Below, in pieces: positions 1 to 10,996 of a stretch of 64,000 bases of DNA. The DNA is taken from NCBI GenBank assembly GCA_964036275.1, contig OZ038435.1, positions 4,960,001 through 5,024,000 on the forward strand. The letters run 5' to 3'. Below the pieces are notes generated by a model that saw only the letters and a list, made by a program, of their open reading frames with translations, had not been told where the DNA came from and searched no databases. Source of the stretch: Litoditis marina. Its lineage: Eukaryota; Nematoda; Chromadorea; Rhabditida; Rhabditidae. The position numbers were made by a program, and so were the translations under genes. Position 1 is the first letter of the stretch. The number at the start of each line of letters is the position of its first letter.

Positions 1-35
1 ACATATTCGCAATTCACTTTAACATATTTTTTTAG

Positions 36-575
36 TTGGTGGATCCTAAACGATTAGCCTTCTCCTCTCTCGTGACTGTCAATGAAGAAGAAGAGGAGAG
101 TCGCGCTCAGAAAGAAGTCGATTCGTGGAAGCACGGTGAGTTGCAGTTTTTCACTGACCAAATCAATTGAAACTGTTAGAAAAAAATAGCAATTATGTAT
201 ATCCAGAGTTGTCAGGAGTTGAAACGTCGTGTTTATACAGCCGAAACTGAGATATACAGCAGACGACAGCACAGACACCGCGAACCCAACTGAACATTTC
301 GTTGATTGAAAGTGTAATTTTAGAACGATGGATGTATTTTTATTACCAACTAAATAATACTATTTCTTATAGGAATAACCTACGAGACTGACGTCATCAC
401 CGCTTCCGCCAAATCCGAATCGGTCTGTATCCGAGTGGCAGCCATGCTGATTGCGGTCGCCCTCTTTTTAGTCTGTGTCGCCGCGCTGGCTTCCGTTTTT
501 CTGCAGCGGAGGCGCATGTGCGGCCCGAAGGACGTGGACTCTATCGGCTCACCCATTTCGATCATAAGTTACTAG
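36..575 (+). CDS. C-terminal end of a single-pass membrane protein (partial at the left edge; possibly ZP/cuticlin-like)
   Basis: Two exons can be read, 36-135 and 373-575, joined in phase 1, ending in TAG at 573-575. Exon 36 follows an acceptor (tttttttag) and its donor is gtgag. The encoded tail has a Glu-rich stretch (NEEEEES), a short linker, one cysteine (SVC) immediately before a hydrophobic segment of about 22 residues (AAMLIAVALFLVCVAALASV), a basic stop-transfer patch (QRRR) and a cytoplasmic tail of about 20 residues. This reads as a type I membrane protein C-terminus. Nematode ZP-domain (cuticlin-like) proteins commonly end this way, but the ZP domain itself would lie off the left edge, so the family is a guess. 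The gene body is missing because the window begins here, not because it is broken. Confidence 0.55.
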
Positions 576-1701
576 TTCTAACAATATTAGTCTGTTTAAT
601 AACTCAGGTTTCTTTTCTGAACTTCCCGAAATCTTCCATGATAACTAGTTGTGTGGTCCAGCTCACCATTACAACTTTTCCAAAGAAACCATTCTCTCTG
701 TTAACCACTAATTCTCTCTCAATATGGAATCTTTAGTTTATTTATTTATTTCATTGCTCACTTCGTGGGCGATGTTTGTTGTTGTTGATTTCTGCTGTTT
801 TGATACGAGTTGCCATGGCCTTTTCTCACATTCCACCCTTGATGGGTAATTCCACACATTCCAATGTTCTTTGATCTTATCGATTTTCCATGTTTCCACA
901 CATTCCCAATTATTGATCTTATTGATTTGTTCTGTGACTCAAGTGTGATTAGGATCTTCTTGCCTTCAACGTTGTCTCCATCGGGTGATATTTAGCTTGA
1001 TTTAATGTTTGCGCCCATTGTGCTATTTCTTTATTGTGTTATCATAAAGATGCTTAAAAAACGTGTTTATTAATAGAAAAGAACAACAGCGAAGTTCCAG
1101 TTGTTTCTTGTTAAAAAACAAATACAAAATAATGCCCAAACATAAACACACACTATTGCAGAGAGTGCTAGTTAGAAAACATTCTGCATTCGTGACTGTT
1201 TTTCATTTTCTAAAAGTTTTTAGGACTGAGGCCACATCTTTTCATCGACTAAATGTAATCTTATGCAACAGTACGGTAGTTCTAGCCTGTAGGAGAACTG
1301 GGAAAACCGCTTTGACAGCAATAAAAAGAGTTGTGAGTTGTCTCAGTATGCATGAATTTTTTACAAATTACTTTTACAAACGATTTGAATATTTATATAT
1401 TTTACATGTTTGACCTCCAAGTTCAATGCTAAGCCCGCAGGGGTCAGTTTTTCTCGTTTTCGGTGTGAATGCCGCAAAATGAGAATTTTAACTACATAAC
1501 AAATGATTTGAAAAGTTTTTGAATGCCAACCTGTAAAACTGTATTTATATATTTTACATTGTATATGAACCTCCGAGTTTAGTGCTAGGCCGCTGGGGTC
1601 AGTTTTCTGGTTCTCGGCTTTCGTATCCAGTTCCCAGCTGATTCGGGGCTTTCTTTGGGCGAGAGAAGCATAATGTTTTCCGGCTTTCGCCCGTGTTATC
1701 A
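576..1701. other. Intergenic region with a diverged direct repeat
   Basis: No convincing exon was found. Open frames here are short, lack splice-compatible neighbours and are AT-rich. The right half contains two diverged copies of a unit of about 70 bp (see the repeat entry at 1380-1606). The promoter of the metalloproteinase gene is presumably here but no core element is recognisable. Confidence 0.5.
1380..1606. repeat. Two diverged direct repeats of about 70 bp
   Basis: The stretch 1380-1451 and the stretch 1540-1606 share the order tttatatattttaca, gacctcc/aacctcc, gtgctagg/atgctaag and ggggtcagtttt, about 155 bp apart. Both are in direct orientation. No terminal inverted repeat or coding potential is evident, so this looks like an old tandem duplication upstream of the metalloproteinase gene. 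Confidence 0.55.
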
Positions 1702-1702
1702 G
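1702..1702 (+). other. Candidate spliced-leader acceptor of the metalloproteinase gene
   Basis: The acceptor-like sequence gttatcag ends at 1702, five bases before the ATG at 1708, with no in-frame upstream exon visible. This is the arrangement expected for trans-splicing in nematodes. Confidence 0.4.
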
Positions 1703-1707
1703 CCACA

Positions 1708-4226
1708 ATGCGGCTACTACGAATCTTGTACCTGCTTATTGTTTTCGTGAGGTATGTTGCGAATCTTTCACTTTTTCAACGAAATCTTACAAGCCAAAAT
1801 GCAAACTTTTGGATGTGTCCAAATTTGAATCGACTACATTCAAATCTTGTCTTTTCGCATTGTTTTTGTTAGGTATGTTGCGAATCTCTTGATTTTTAAC
1901 ATCAAACACTTTCTAGGCCAAAAGACTGAGAATATTGTTTCTGTTCATATTATTCTTTTTGTTTCGAATCTTTTGCCGTTTTCAAGTAACAACAAGCAAC
2001 GACAAAGTTCACATTGTAAGAGATATCCGAATCTTAAATTTTAGACTTAAAACACTAAACAATATCAGAAACTTTGTCTAAAACACGCGAGAATGTTTCG
2101 AATTTTTTCCAAATCGCAAACTTCATACGCACAGATGCAAATTCAGTATATCTCTAAATTGTAGTTTGATCTCGAAACAAAACAAACTATTTGAACCTTG
2201 CGCGCACCCTAAAACGACGTACCCTCGACCCCAACAATGAATTCTCTCGAAAAATGAACCGCAACTATTGAAACTAATAAACAATGAACTAATATTATAA
2301 AAGCAACATACACGATCCACATTACCATCATTTAACTCTTCCAGCGTCTGTGATGCTTTGCGACGCCGGAAAAGAACTTGGAGGAGAAAGGAAGTTTCGT
2401 GGTCGTTTCGCGATCCCTACAATCTGTTGAGATCTCAACAGAAATACAATTGGATGAGGTGATCATGTTTTTTCAGACATACCACGTAGTTAGATAAGAA
2501 CCAAAGTCATAGTTTTGCCCAAGTGGGTCATCGAATCGACCATAAGTTCAAAGTTGTCTGAGACAGTGTACCTCCTTGAGCATTTATCGACCTTCATCGG
2601 TTCGATCATGCGCCAGTTCATCATTCTCGCCCTTCGGCCGTATACGAGCCAAGTATACACAATGAAGTTTACAGGTCGATAATTTCCACGTCTTTCGAGC
2701 TTTGGCAGAACGCACTGGGTGATCGTTTGAGAATAGTTGAAAACAAGGAAAACGGCGGAAAATCGGACATTGACATTCATTTCGCCAGACGAGATCACGG
2801 AGACATCGAGGGGAGTTGCTTCACTTTCGAAAGATGCTACATTTCGTTTTAAGTTTCGTTTTTGAGGAAGCTGTACTTCATTCCTTGTTCCTACCTGGTC
2901 TGTGTTCGGAGAAAATTCTGTTATATAGTGGTAGTTTCCAGACATGATTGCAGTTTTCAGGCGTTGGACGGTGCCGGTGGGATGGTGGCTCATTCCGGTC
3001 TACCACCGCGCGGTTACCTTCATCTAGACGCCGATGAACCGTGGTCGTTCGATGGTGTGAATGGAGTGGACATAAGATATGTGGGTTATTCAGGGCTCGA
3101 CTCTTTGGCTTATTCTCGTTGGTGTTTGCTTTATTGATTGAATGGAGATAAACATCAACAAGTACTTCTTAGATTCTAACTTAGATTGGTGGTAGTTTTA
3201 CTACACACGACTCAAAGCGCGGTCTGCGGCGAAAATCCTCTGCGCGCAGACTGCGCGCATGCCGCGCGCAGAAAGGGGTGGGTACAGGCGTCGCCGCTGC
3301 ACAACGCGCCTATCTGCGCGCGGGCTGCGCGCAGACGGTCTATATATGCGCCCTGGCCGGTGGCGGGCCGCGCTTTGAGTCGTGTGTACGATCTGTTCAG
3401 GGCCCGTTTAAAGTTTGTGATTGTAATCCACTCTACTTTTTGTAGTCTTCGTGGGGATCAATAGTGGTGATGTGTTACAAAACCTAACTCAACTCACATT
3501 TGGCCTTTGATTTGGTTAGAGTTATTTAATTTCCGTAAGTGTAGGCTGGTTTTCTTAACAACCACAACCTCTTTAATCTTTGTATTCGCTCATTAAGTCT
3601 CACCCAGGTTATTCTACACGAGACTGGTCATCTACTCGGTTTGCGGCACACAAAAAGGAAATACTCGATCATGAACCCATACTACAGGTATAGTCTGTTT
3701 CACGAAACAATAGCCCTCTACAGTAAGATAATAAAACTTTTAAGTGAATTTATCATATCTTGTAGATGTTGTATATAGTTTAAACTGTGTGATTTAGTTT
3801 TCCACTTTGGGTACTACAAGCATACAAAACAGTGAATCTTAAGTTTTGTTTGTTGATTAGATAAATGCGTTTGAATTTTTGAAAGATTACTGTAGAAAGT
3901 CATCGATTGGTGAAACGAACTATAGTCAGTAATTAGTTCAAGAAATAACCCTTTCTCACTCTGCTCATCGACTCTTCGAACTATCGGTTTTCGTGTTGGT
4001 TTTTACAAGTTTCATATCACTCCATCTAAATGGAAAGAGTCTCAATTTTTTGAATGAAGACAAAAACACAAATATGTAACTTCTTTTCAGAACTCTCAGC
4101 GAAGGAATGAAACTGTCCAAATTTGACAGACAATACATTCGACGACTGTACAACATTCACCACAATCACACCCAGAAAAAGATTAACAAAAGTAAACCTT
4201 TGAGGACAAAACATATCCTAGAGTAA
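1708..4226 (+). CDS. Minimal secreted matrix metalloproteinase (matrixin)
   Basis: A zinc endopeptidase of the matrixin (M10A) type, expected to act outside the cell on matrix proteins. Exons read are 1708-1751, 2345-2458, 2675-about 2814, 2961-3080, 3608-3687 and 4091-4226 (TAA). Exon 1 gives a signal peptide (MRLLRILYLLIVFV). A basic RRRKR site follows at once, then the catalytic-domain start (VSWSFRDPYN, SFELWQNALGD, SDIDIHFARRDHGD), the DGAGGMVAHS and HLDADEPWSF stretches, the zinc site HETGHLLGLRH and the Met-turn SIMNPYY. The product is about 210-220 aa and ends soon after an RQYIRRLYNIH stretch. No cysteine-switch prodomain and no hemopexin domain were found. The join between exons 3 and 4 is unresolved: the best donor (gttgct after 2814) is phase 1, while the obvious acceptor before 2961 needs phase 0. 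A small extra exon, a different acceptor (for example near 2934) or a sequence error could explain this. A GC-rich MITE lies in the intron before the zinc-site exon. Confidence 0.8.
1738..1900 (+). repeat. Duplicated exon-1/donor junction inside metalloproteinase intron 1
   Basis: The exon-1 end plus donor at 1738-1780 (ttgttttcgtgag then gtatgttgcgaatct) recurs at 1858-1900 (ttgtttttgttag then gtatgttgcgaatct). The copy lies about 120 bp downstream in the same orientation, well inside the intron, and still carries a usable gtatgt donor. Confidence 0.65.
3202..3388. mobile_element. GC-rich MITE with perfect 21-bp terminal inverted repeats
   Basis: The sequence tacacacgactcaaagcgcg and onward at 3202-3222 is the exact inverse complement of 3368-3388. 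The element is 187 bp, ends in TA on both sides (compatible with a TA target site as in Tc1/mariner-type MITEs), and is strikingly GC-rich with repeated CTGCGCGCAG-type palindromes inside, unlike its AT-rich surroundings. It has no coding capacity and lies in the metalloproteinase intron before the zinc-site exon. No other copy was seen in the window. Confidence 0.85.
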
Positions 4227-5703
4227 CCTCAAATTAGCATTTCACAATTTTTTATTGTTAACTTTTCTGAAGATTTCGAGGGTCAATTTCCATCAAGTTG
4301 GTATAGTTTATTTATTTGATGCACAATGAGGTGCGCTACAGAAAAAAAAAACAGAACATAAAAAGTTGAATAACTATGTACATTAGTTTCTAGGCCATTG
4401 AATCTAAGGTCAACATTTTTTCAATCAAAAACGTTCTTTTCATTCTTGACGTCACGGGTTTCTAATTTTTTAGTTTCGCTGATTCGAACTGTTTGTCACT
4501 CTTAAATTTGTTTTGATTTCGTGTTCATGTTTTGACTGTCAGACAGTGGCTTGTCGCTTCATTTTATTTTTGACACCAAGTGTGGTCTTTTTAGAAACAA
4601 TGAAATGTTGTTGAATTATTCTCTCCTGTGTGTTATCTCCAGAATTTCCCTGAAATGTGTAAAACACACTTCAACGTTACTGAGATCAGCGTTTGATTAA
4701 CCAATATATTTCCAGGATAGTTTTTGTAAATCGGAACGGCGTTTTCCTGATACTGACATCATGAAAATAATTTTTTTTCAAAAAGTCGAACATCTTCTGT
4801 TTCAATAGTTCAATTGGTTTTCATAAAACAAAACCCGTTTCATTACTAATATGAGACTGCCCTTTGTTGCTTTTATGCGCATTCAGTTTTTTTCCTGGGT
4901 GAAGCACTATAAAGGCAGAAAAGATTGCGACACATTTTGCGTGTCAGGTTCAATAAGGTTTTGTCAATTATCTTGAGTTCGCTTAAAGATCACTACCTTT
5001 TTTGCAACTATTTGTAATTACCTGACATGAAAATTCTGAAAGAATGTGAGAAAAGATTTTCTTCTGTATTTCCAGTGTGAGTTTTAGTGGACTAAACTAA
5101 TTCCTAATTGGCATTCAGTGCACAATCGTTTTTTAAGCAAACAGTTCATATAATCAATCGGAACAACAGGCACCGTAGCAGAGTGGTGAAAGTTCACCTT
5201 TGAGCTAAGATATATGGTCACCCGACTTACCTGCAAACTGTTTGGTTACTTAGACTGTAATAAATAGGCTAAATTTGAAAAAAATTTTTAAAATTTTTTG
5301 CTCATAGTTTGTATTACGGTGTAACCGTACCAAAGTCGTACATGTGAGAAGCTCAATTTGATCGAGAACCTGATAACACCAATAAAAAGCGACTAATAAA
5401 AAATATGGGATCAAAAACCTGGGTCAGGAGGTGACCAGAGAGCCTATTTCAAAGGTTACCTTTCATGATACTTTCCTACGGTGGTAGGTTGGAGCTAGCC
5501 AAATTTGACGCTGGATGTCAGAACCCACCACTTTGTTGGAATACGGTTTGTCAGACTTTTGATTCACTTAAGCAAAATGCGCAAAGTGCGCAAAGTGCAA
5601 TAAGTTTGTCACTAACTGTTTCCACGTAAGTTAACGGGATAACGCACCATGCATGTTGTTCGTTTTCCTTGGAAATAACGGGGAAGTTTAAAACTGGTTT
5701 CCA
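4227..5703. other. Intergenic region between the metalloproteinase and sugar-transporter genes
   Basis: No exon could be supported. The stretch is AT-rich and contains one inverted-repeat element at 5171-5484, described separately. The promoter of the sugar transporter should lie in the right part. Confidence 0.5.
5171..5484. mobile_element. MITE with imperfect long inverted repeats (caccgtag family, copy 1)
   Basis: The left end, starting caccgtagcagagt and running to about 5209, matches the inverse complement of the right end (about 5445-5483) over nearly 40 bp with mismatches. The terminal caccgtagcaaagt-like sequence and an internal gagctaag...cacccgac block resemble the element at 59992-60170, so the two are probably one family. 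No coding content. Confidence 0.6.
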
Positions 5704-5704
5704 G
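5704..5704 (+). other. Candidate spliced-leader acceptor of the sugar transporter gene
   Basis: ggtttccag ends at 5704 and a second AG (aatctcag) ends at 5712, 31 and 23 bases before the ATG at 5736. Either could be the trans-splice acceptor. Confidence 0.35.
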
Positions 5705-5735
5705 AATCTCAGTTTTGGAACCAAAAATACTGGCA

Positions 5736-8700
5736 ATGGCTTCTTCTAGCTGCAGCTTTTCTAGCCATGATTCAAAGACGAATTTGCAAGAAACATCAGA
5801 GATAGAGGTGGGTTGAGACCTTTTCACTAACACATGAACTAATGAATCGTAATAATGGAGTTAATGTTACTATTAACTAATGAAAGATATTGAATTGAGT
5901 TTTTGAACAAGAGAAGGTGGAATATAAAATACACAAAGAATCTTTCATCTTCAAATACGTCCTAGGAAAGTTTGGGTAAACAAGTCCATTCGTCGATCAT
6001 AAAACCGCCTAATTCGTGGCCCAGCTTCAGAGTATAACACCTTGTTATTGTTTTTGGTATATTTTCGAATGTGAAACTTACAGGGAAAATTGACGTGGTC
6101 ACTATTATTCGCGGTTTTTGCAATCGTCACTGGCAGTTCGTTTCAGTTCGGGTATCATGTAGGATGCATGAACCCACCAGCTAAGGTATTTTCACTGATT
6201 ATGCTGCGCTTTTCAGTATAGCGAAGTTTTAGAAGCGTAAAGCATACTTATCTGTATTTATCTGTATTCATATCGGTAAACGACATCAAAATTGCAGTTG
6301 ATTATTGATTGGATGGTCACAAGCTGTGGAATGGATCAAACTACTGCGACCACCTATTTGTGAGTTCACATGGCTATTTTATATTTCAACGACCCGTTTT
6401 TTGTCTTTGTGTGTCACAAATATTTCAGCACTTCACGCTGATTTCAGGCACGGTACTAATCTCACCAAGCCCATGAAATCTACATATTGAGTAGTTTTAT
6501 TATACCAATCTCATTCTCCCAATGAAGACTGGTAGTACTATAGCAAATCTATGCATGCATTCGCATGCGAAAAGATAGATACACTTTTCACTAGCGAAAG
6601 AGGAAAACTCAAAAGTCTGTCTCAATTTGCAAGGTTTTTAAGCCATTCTCATTGATAAGATTTGAGTTGTACTATGCAACACTACGAGAACACCACGACA
6701 ATTTTTCTAGTTCGATGTTTCAGCACATTTGCGGTGAGCGCATTCTGTGTGGGTGGTATATTGGGAGGTATCGCATCGTCTTTTTTGGCCGACAAGTCAG
6801 TTTGTTCACTACTTATCTTGATTCAATAATATATCCAGTTCAAACCGAAATGTCTTATTTCATGAAATCTCTTCATGAACTATTTCTGTATGTATTTTCA
6901 TCAAGCAAATTTTTCAAACCTCCTTCAATTATTGAACCTACTATCTCTTTTCTATAAGTTTCCTTTTCATTTTCATAAATTATAAAATTATTTTAAATAG
7001 GTTTGGTCGAAAACTGGCGCTTCTGCTGAACAATGTTCCCATTGCCATTGGCTTAACCATGATGATGTTCGCCAGATATTGGAACATGCCTGCTCTTTTA
7101 ATAGTCGGACGCGTTTTCATTGGAATCAATGCAGGTACTTATACTTTTTCATAATTTTGAAAGGCAGCTCATAAACCATAAGACTGACTACATCTTGCAA
7201 GATTTTTCGCCCACTATAACGGGGGGAGGTAGGCATTTTTTCTTAGAGATGTACATCAGTTTAACAGTTCGCCAAGCAGTACAGTTAGTTCGATTTCATA
7301 CTGTTGAAGCCTCTAAAACACAAGTTACAAAAAGAGGAAAAATACAATTTTCATACTTAATCGTGTGCTTCAATTTTCGTTTCAACTTGTAATTTGTTAC
7401 AGGTGTCTGTTCTGGTGTAACCCCAATGTACATACTGGAGCTCAGTCCCCGGCACCTTCGCGGCACCCTGTCCAGTCTCCACCAGCTGGCAATTACGTCA
7501 TCTATTATGGTAGCCATGGTTAGTAAGATGACATCGTGTTGCTACACACTATTCAAATAATGGGTTGCTAGAAGTTCATTATAATACCGGAGTTGCAATG
7601 TTATGGATACCTAACGTTTCGAAGTTGCTTTCTGAAAGTCGGAGTGATTGAGGTTAGAAAAATTCAACAAAAAAAAGAAATCGTGAGTTTTTTGTTTATG
7701 GAACAGTTGTACACTCATGTTTTTGATATTAAGCCGTTTTTTCTTGACGGAATGAGAGTTTTCAGATCGTTGGCTTGCCTCAACTTCTTGGTCAGAGTGA
7801 CAAGTGGGAATATATATTTGGTAGGTCATTTTATTCTTTTTATTTTAACATTTGAATAGCGTATTTACCAGTTTTCAGGAGAGTACATATTTGTTGAAAA
7901 AAAAGAGACGCTAATACATAATAGAATTAGAAAACTGAGTTCTATTTTTCTGAGATTCAGGGTTGTCCTTTGTCTTTGCTACCCTGCAGTTGATTACCCT
8001 CCCACTGTCGCCCGAGTCGCCGAAGTACACTCTGTTCAGAGGTAAGGCATCAGTCAACTGGGATAGAAGCGAGATGTACCATTCGATATTCCTCTCTTTT
8101 ACTCGTTCGTTTCGTTCGATTATGTTACCTGAGATTTTCTCTCCTTCTGTCGAATTTCCTTCAGAAATACGAAAGGTTTAATCACTGTTTTGGTATGTAG
8201 TTATGGATGAGAATGTGTTTAAAACTTTTCTATATTAATAACTAAAAAAATCTTCTTATTAAATTGTTCGTCTCCAGTTTATAAATAAAGTTGTGTTTTC
8301 AGGGAAAGAGGAGGAAACGCGCACGATTTTGGAGAAAATCAGAGGTACCGGTTCGGTGGAGAATGAGATTGAGAGCATGGAATCAGAAGCGCAAGCGGTA
8401 AGTAAACTTTGCGATGTATTCATTTCTTTCCATTTCGAGCAAATTGGAAAGCCTAGAAAGCTATATCAAATTGGGATTAAGAATAAAACCTCAATAAAAA
8501 AAATTTTCTAGTCGGAGGGGAGTCTCTCCACATGGCAGGTCATTTTCGATGGACACTACCGCTGGCCTCTGCTCGTTTCGATTGTATTGATGGCAACGCA
8601 ACAGTTCTCAGGTCGGTATAAAAGATGATATTTTATAAAAGATGGATACTGGATACGTTCATAAAAAACATTTCGCCCCTTTCACGAACAATTATGCACT

Positions 8701-10996
8701 ATTCGGGCCCCATTTAAAATGCTATAATAAAAGTAAAAGAGTGTGAACTGGAAACCCGTTCAGGGCTCTTTTTCATATTTCCAAGTTCTTATATTTTTTA
8801 CACGTTTCACGACTTTTGATATAGTACCAGCTTCAACATTAATTACAGGAATCAACGCAGCGATGTTCTATTCTACGGCCTCCTTCGTAGATATGGGATT
8901 GAAAGAGGAGGGAGCCGCCTATGCGACAGTTGGAATGGGGGCTGTCAACGTACTGATGACTCTCGTATCTACTTGGCTGGTGAGTTTTGGGAATGAGGCC
9001 GAGTGCAGGAACATCCGACGCTATTTTACTATATTTCCGCGTCTTACACTATTTTTTATATTCCGCAAGACTATTATGTCAACGGAATTCGAGAGCAAGT
9101 CAGGTAGAAAAATTGTAGTATATATGCCTTGAGTTGAGTTACAATTGGAATCAACAAAACATTTGTTGTGGCACAATATCTGCAACAAAGTTTTTTTTCG
9201 AGAATTAATTCAAATCTTCATCCTGCAATAACCTCAGGTCGATCACCCTCGGTTTGGTCGTCGTTCATTGCTACTCATCGGTCTATGCGGAATGCTTTTT
9301 GCAGCTGGCAGTATTGTCGTCTGTCTGAATCTCAAGGTATGATGTCGTTATAGTCCTTATCATTTTCACTGGTAGTACTACAGTACACAATTGACTAATG
9401 TTCTTAGATTACGAATTTTAGAGATCGTACACAATATTACACAAGATCACACAGTTTACCACGCATTCCAGTGTTATTTTCGAGGCCAATTACACATGCA
9501 ACCGGGTTGCATGCAACCAAAATGCAACCAGGTTGCATGTGTAAAGACAGTTTGGTTGCTTCCCAAATGCAACCGGGTTGCTTTCGGTTGCTTTTCAAGT
9601 GCAACCAAAAGCAACCAAATTGCATTAAAAACCGGAAAATGTCCAAAAATTGAGTGTTTGGTTGCATTTGAAAAGCAACCAAAAGCAACCCGGTTGCATT
9701 TGGAAAGCAACCGAATTTTCTTAACACATGCAACCCGGTTGCATTTTGGTTGCATGCAACCTGGTTGCATGTGTAAACCGCCTATTTTCGATAATCATTT
9801 TTTGAAACTAAGTCTATCATCAGAATATTTAGATAATTATGTGGAGGGAATTAACACAGTAGTTTTCAGTTCATACTTGGTCCAATTTCCTCATACATAG
9901 CATGTGGAATGGTATTTCTGTTTGTCATTTCCTTTGCTACGGGACCAGGTCAGTTATAATCTTTCTATTCTCAAAGTACCTTTATTTTCTTCACCTATTT
10001 CTTCTCTTTTTCGTATTTTTTATGTTTCTCCAACTTTCCGCTCTCAAAATATGCATTATAGTTTGATCTCAAATCACGCTGTTGTTCGCGAGATTCGACT
10101 GAAAAGAACCACAAACATAACTTGATAGAGCAAGAATCACTGCCTGTTTTGCGAAGACTATACACTTTAAAAAGATTCAGGTTCCATACCTTGGTTCTTC
10201 GTGGCTGAGGTGTTTCCCTCTAACGCCCGAGCGGCCGCTGCAGCAATCGCCGCAGTTGTCAACTGGTCATGTAACTTTGCAGTTGGAGCATCATTTCTAC
10301 AAGTGATGGTACGTTTTCTGATCTAGTCCAGAACATTTTGTTTGCTGACTTCAATGAATAGGTTTGAAAACAGAAGTAGTTCGAAATTCACACTAAACAA
10401 GCATGTATCACACACATCACACACACTTCGATTACAGATGAGTTGTTTCATTTTTTTTTGAGCTGCAGACTGGTTCGATTGTGAAAATTTTTTACATTTT
10501 TCAAAAATGTGTTTTGCGTCCAAACTTGCAGCATCGTCTCATTCAGATTTCCAGAAAACTATTATTGACCAACAACAACAGGTTTACATGACTCATAGTG
10601 ACGAACGGTTTATTGCACATGTAGACAATCAAGTTTCCCCTCGACAAAGCCGCAACACTGCTAATCTTGGTGTGTAGTTGTTTGGACAAGTTTCCGGTAC
10701 TTTCGACCAATCTAACATAATAGAAACTGATGAGTGGATTAGGATTACTTTCATGAGAGCCTTCAGCTAGTGAAACATCGTTCACCAAAAGGCCAGAACA
10801 ACATTGGTTGGAAAACAATGAAAGAACAAAAAATTAATTTTTCCAGAAAGTTCTCGGGAATTTCACGTTCATGCCCTTCTGCGTCTGCCTCTTTGCCTCA
10901 ATTGCCTTCGTATATATCTTCCTACCGGAAACAAAGGGCCTGAGCGTAGAGGAGGCAGAAATTCAATTGGACGAAAGGAGACCGAAATGTTGTTGA
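5736..10996 (+). CDS. Facilitated glucose/hexose transporter (GLUT, SLC2 family)
   Basis: A 12-span major facilitator that moves hexoses down their gradient across the plasma membrane. Fifteen exons fit in phase: 5736-5807, 6084-6185, 6298-6359, 6724-6795, 7001-7134, 7403-7518, 7766-7820, 7961-8041, 8303-8397, 8512-8611, 8849-8979, 9238-9336, 9870-9948, 10181-10308, 10847-10996, giving 491 aa, normal for GLUTs. Family marks are SFQFGYHVGCMN in TM1, DKFGRKLALLLNN after TM2, VGRVFIGINAG, LSPRHLRGTLSSLHQL, PESPKYTLF, QQFSGINAAMFYS in TM7, FGRRSLLL, GPGSIPWFFVAEVFPSNAR in TM10 and the PETKG signature after TM12. The ATG was chosen because its 24-codon exon ends in a phase-0 gtgggt donor and joins the first TM exon cleanly. 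Intron 12 carries a large foldback element. SLC2 membership is firm; the exact sugar is not shown by the sequence. Confidence 0.93.
9490..9776. mobile_element. Foldback element built from GCAACC/GGTTGC repeats
   Basis: A 287-bp near-palindrome in intron 12 of the sugar transporter. The outer arms of about 55 bp (9490-9545 and 9721-9776) are inverse complements with few mismatches. Each arm is itself partly palindromic, beginning ttacacatgcaacc and ending ggttgcatgtgtaa. The middle is also made of gcaacc/ggttgc words. The whole arm could fold into a cruciform with side hairpins. No protein coding; open frames crossing it simply translate the repeats. Confidence 0.85.

Noticed and set aside
2490..2993. 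A 167-codon open frame on the minus strand
   Set aside because: It overlaps metalloproteinase exons and introns in antisense, has no recognisable domain and is most simply a shadow frame.
3081..3137. A catalytically dead metalloproteinase: reading exon 4 straight on gives YSGLDSLAYSR where HExxHxxGxxH should be, then a stop
   Set aside because: A gtgggt donor at 3081 splices in phase to an exon at 3608 that encodes the intact zinc site HETGHLLGLRH and the Met-turn, so the active enzyme model is better.
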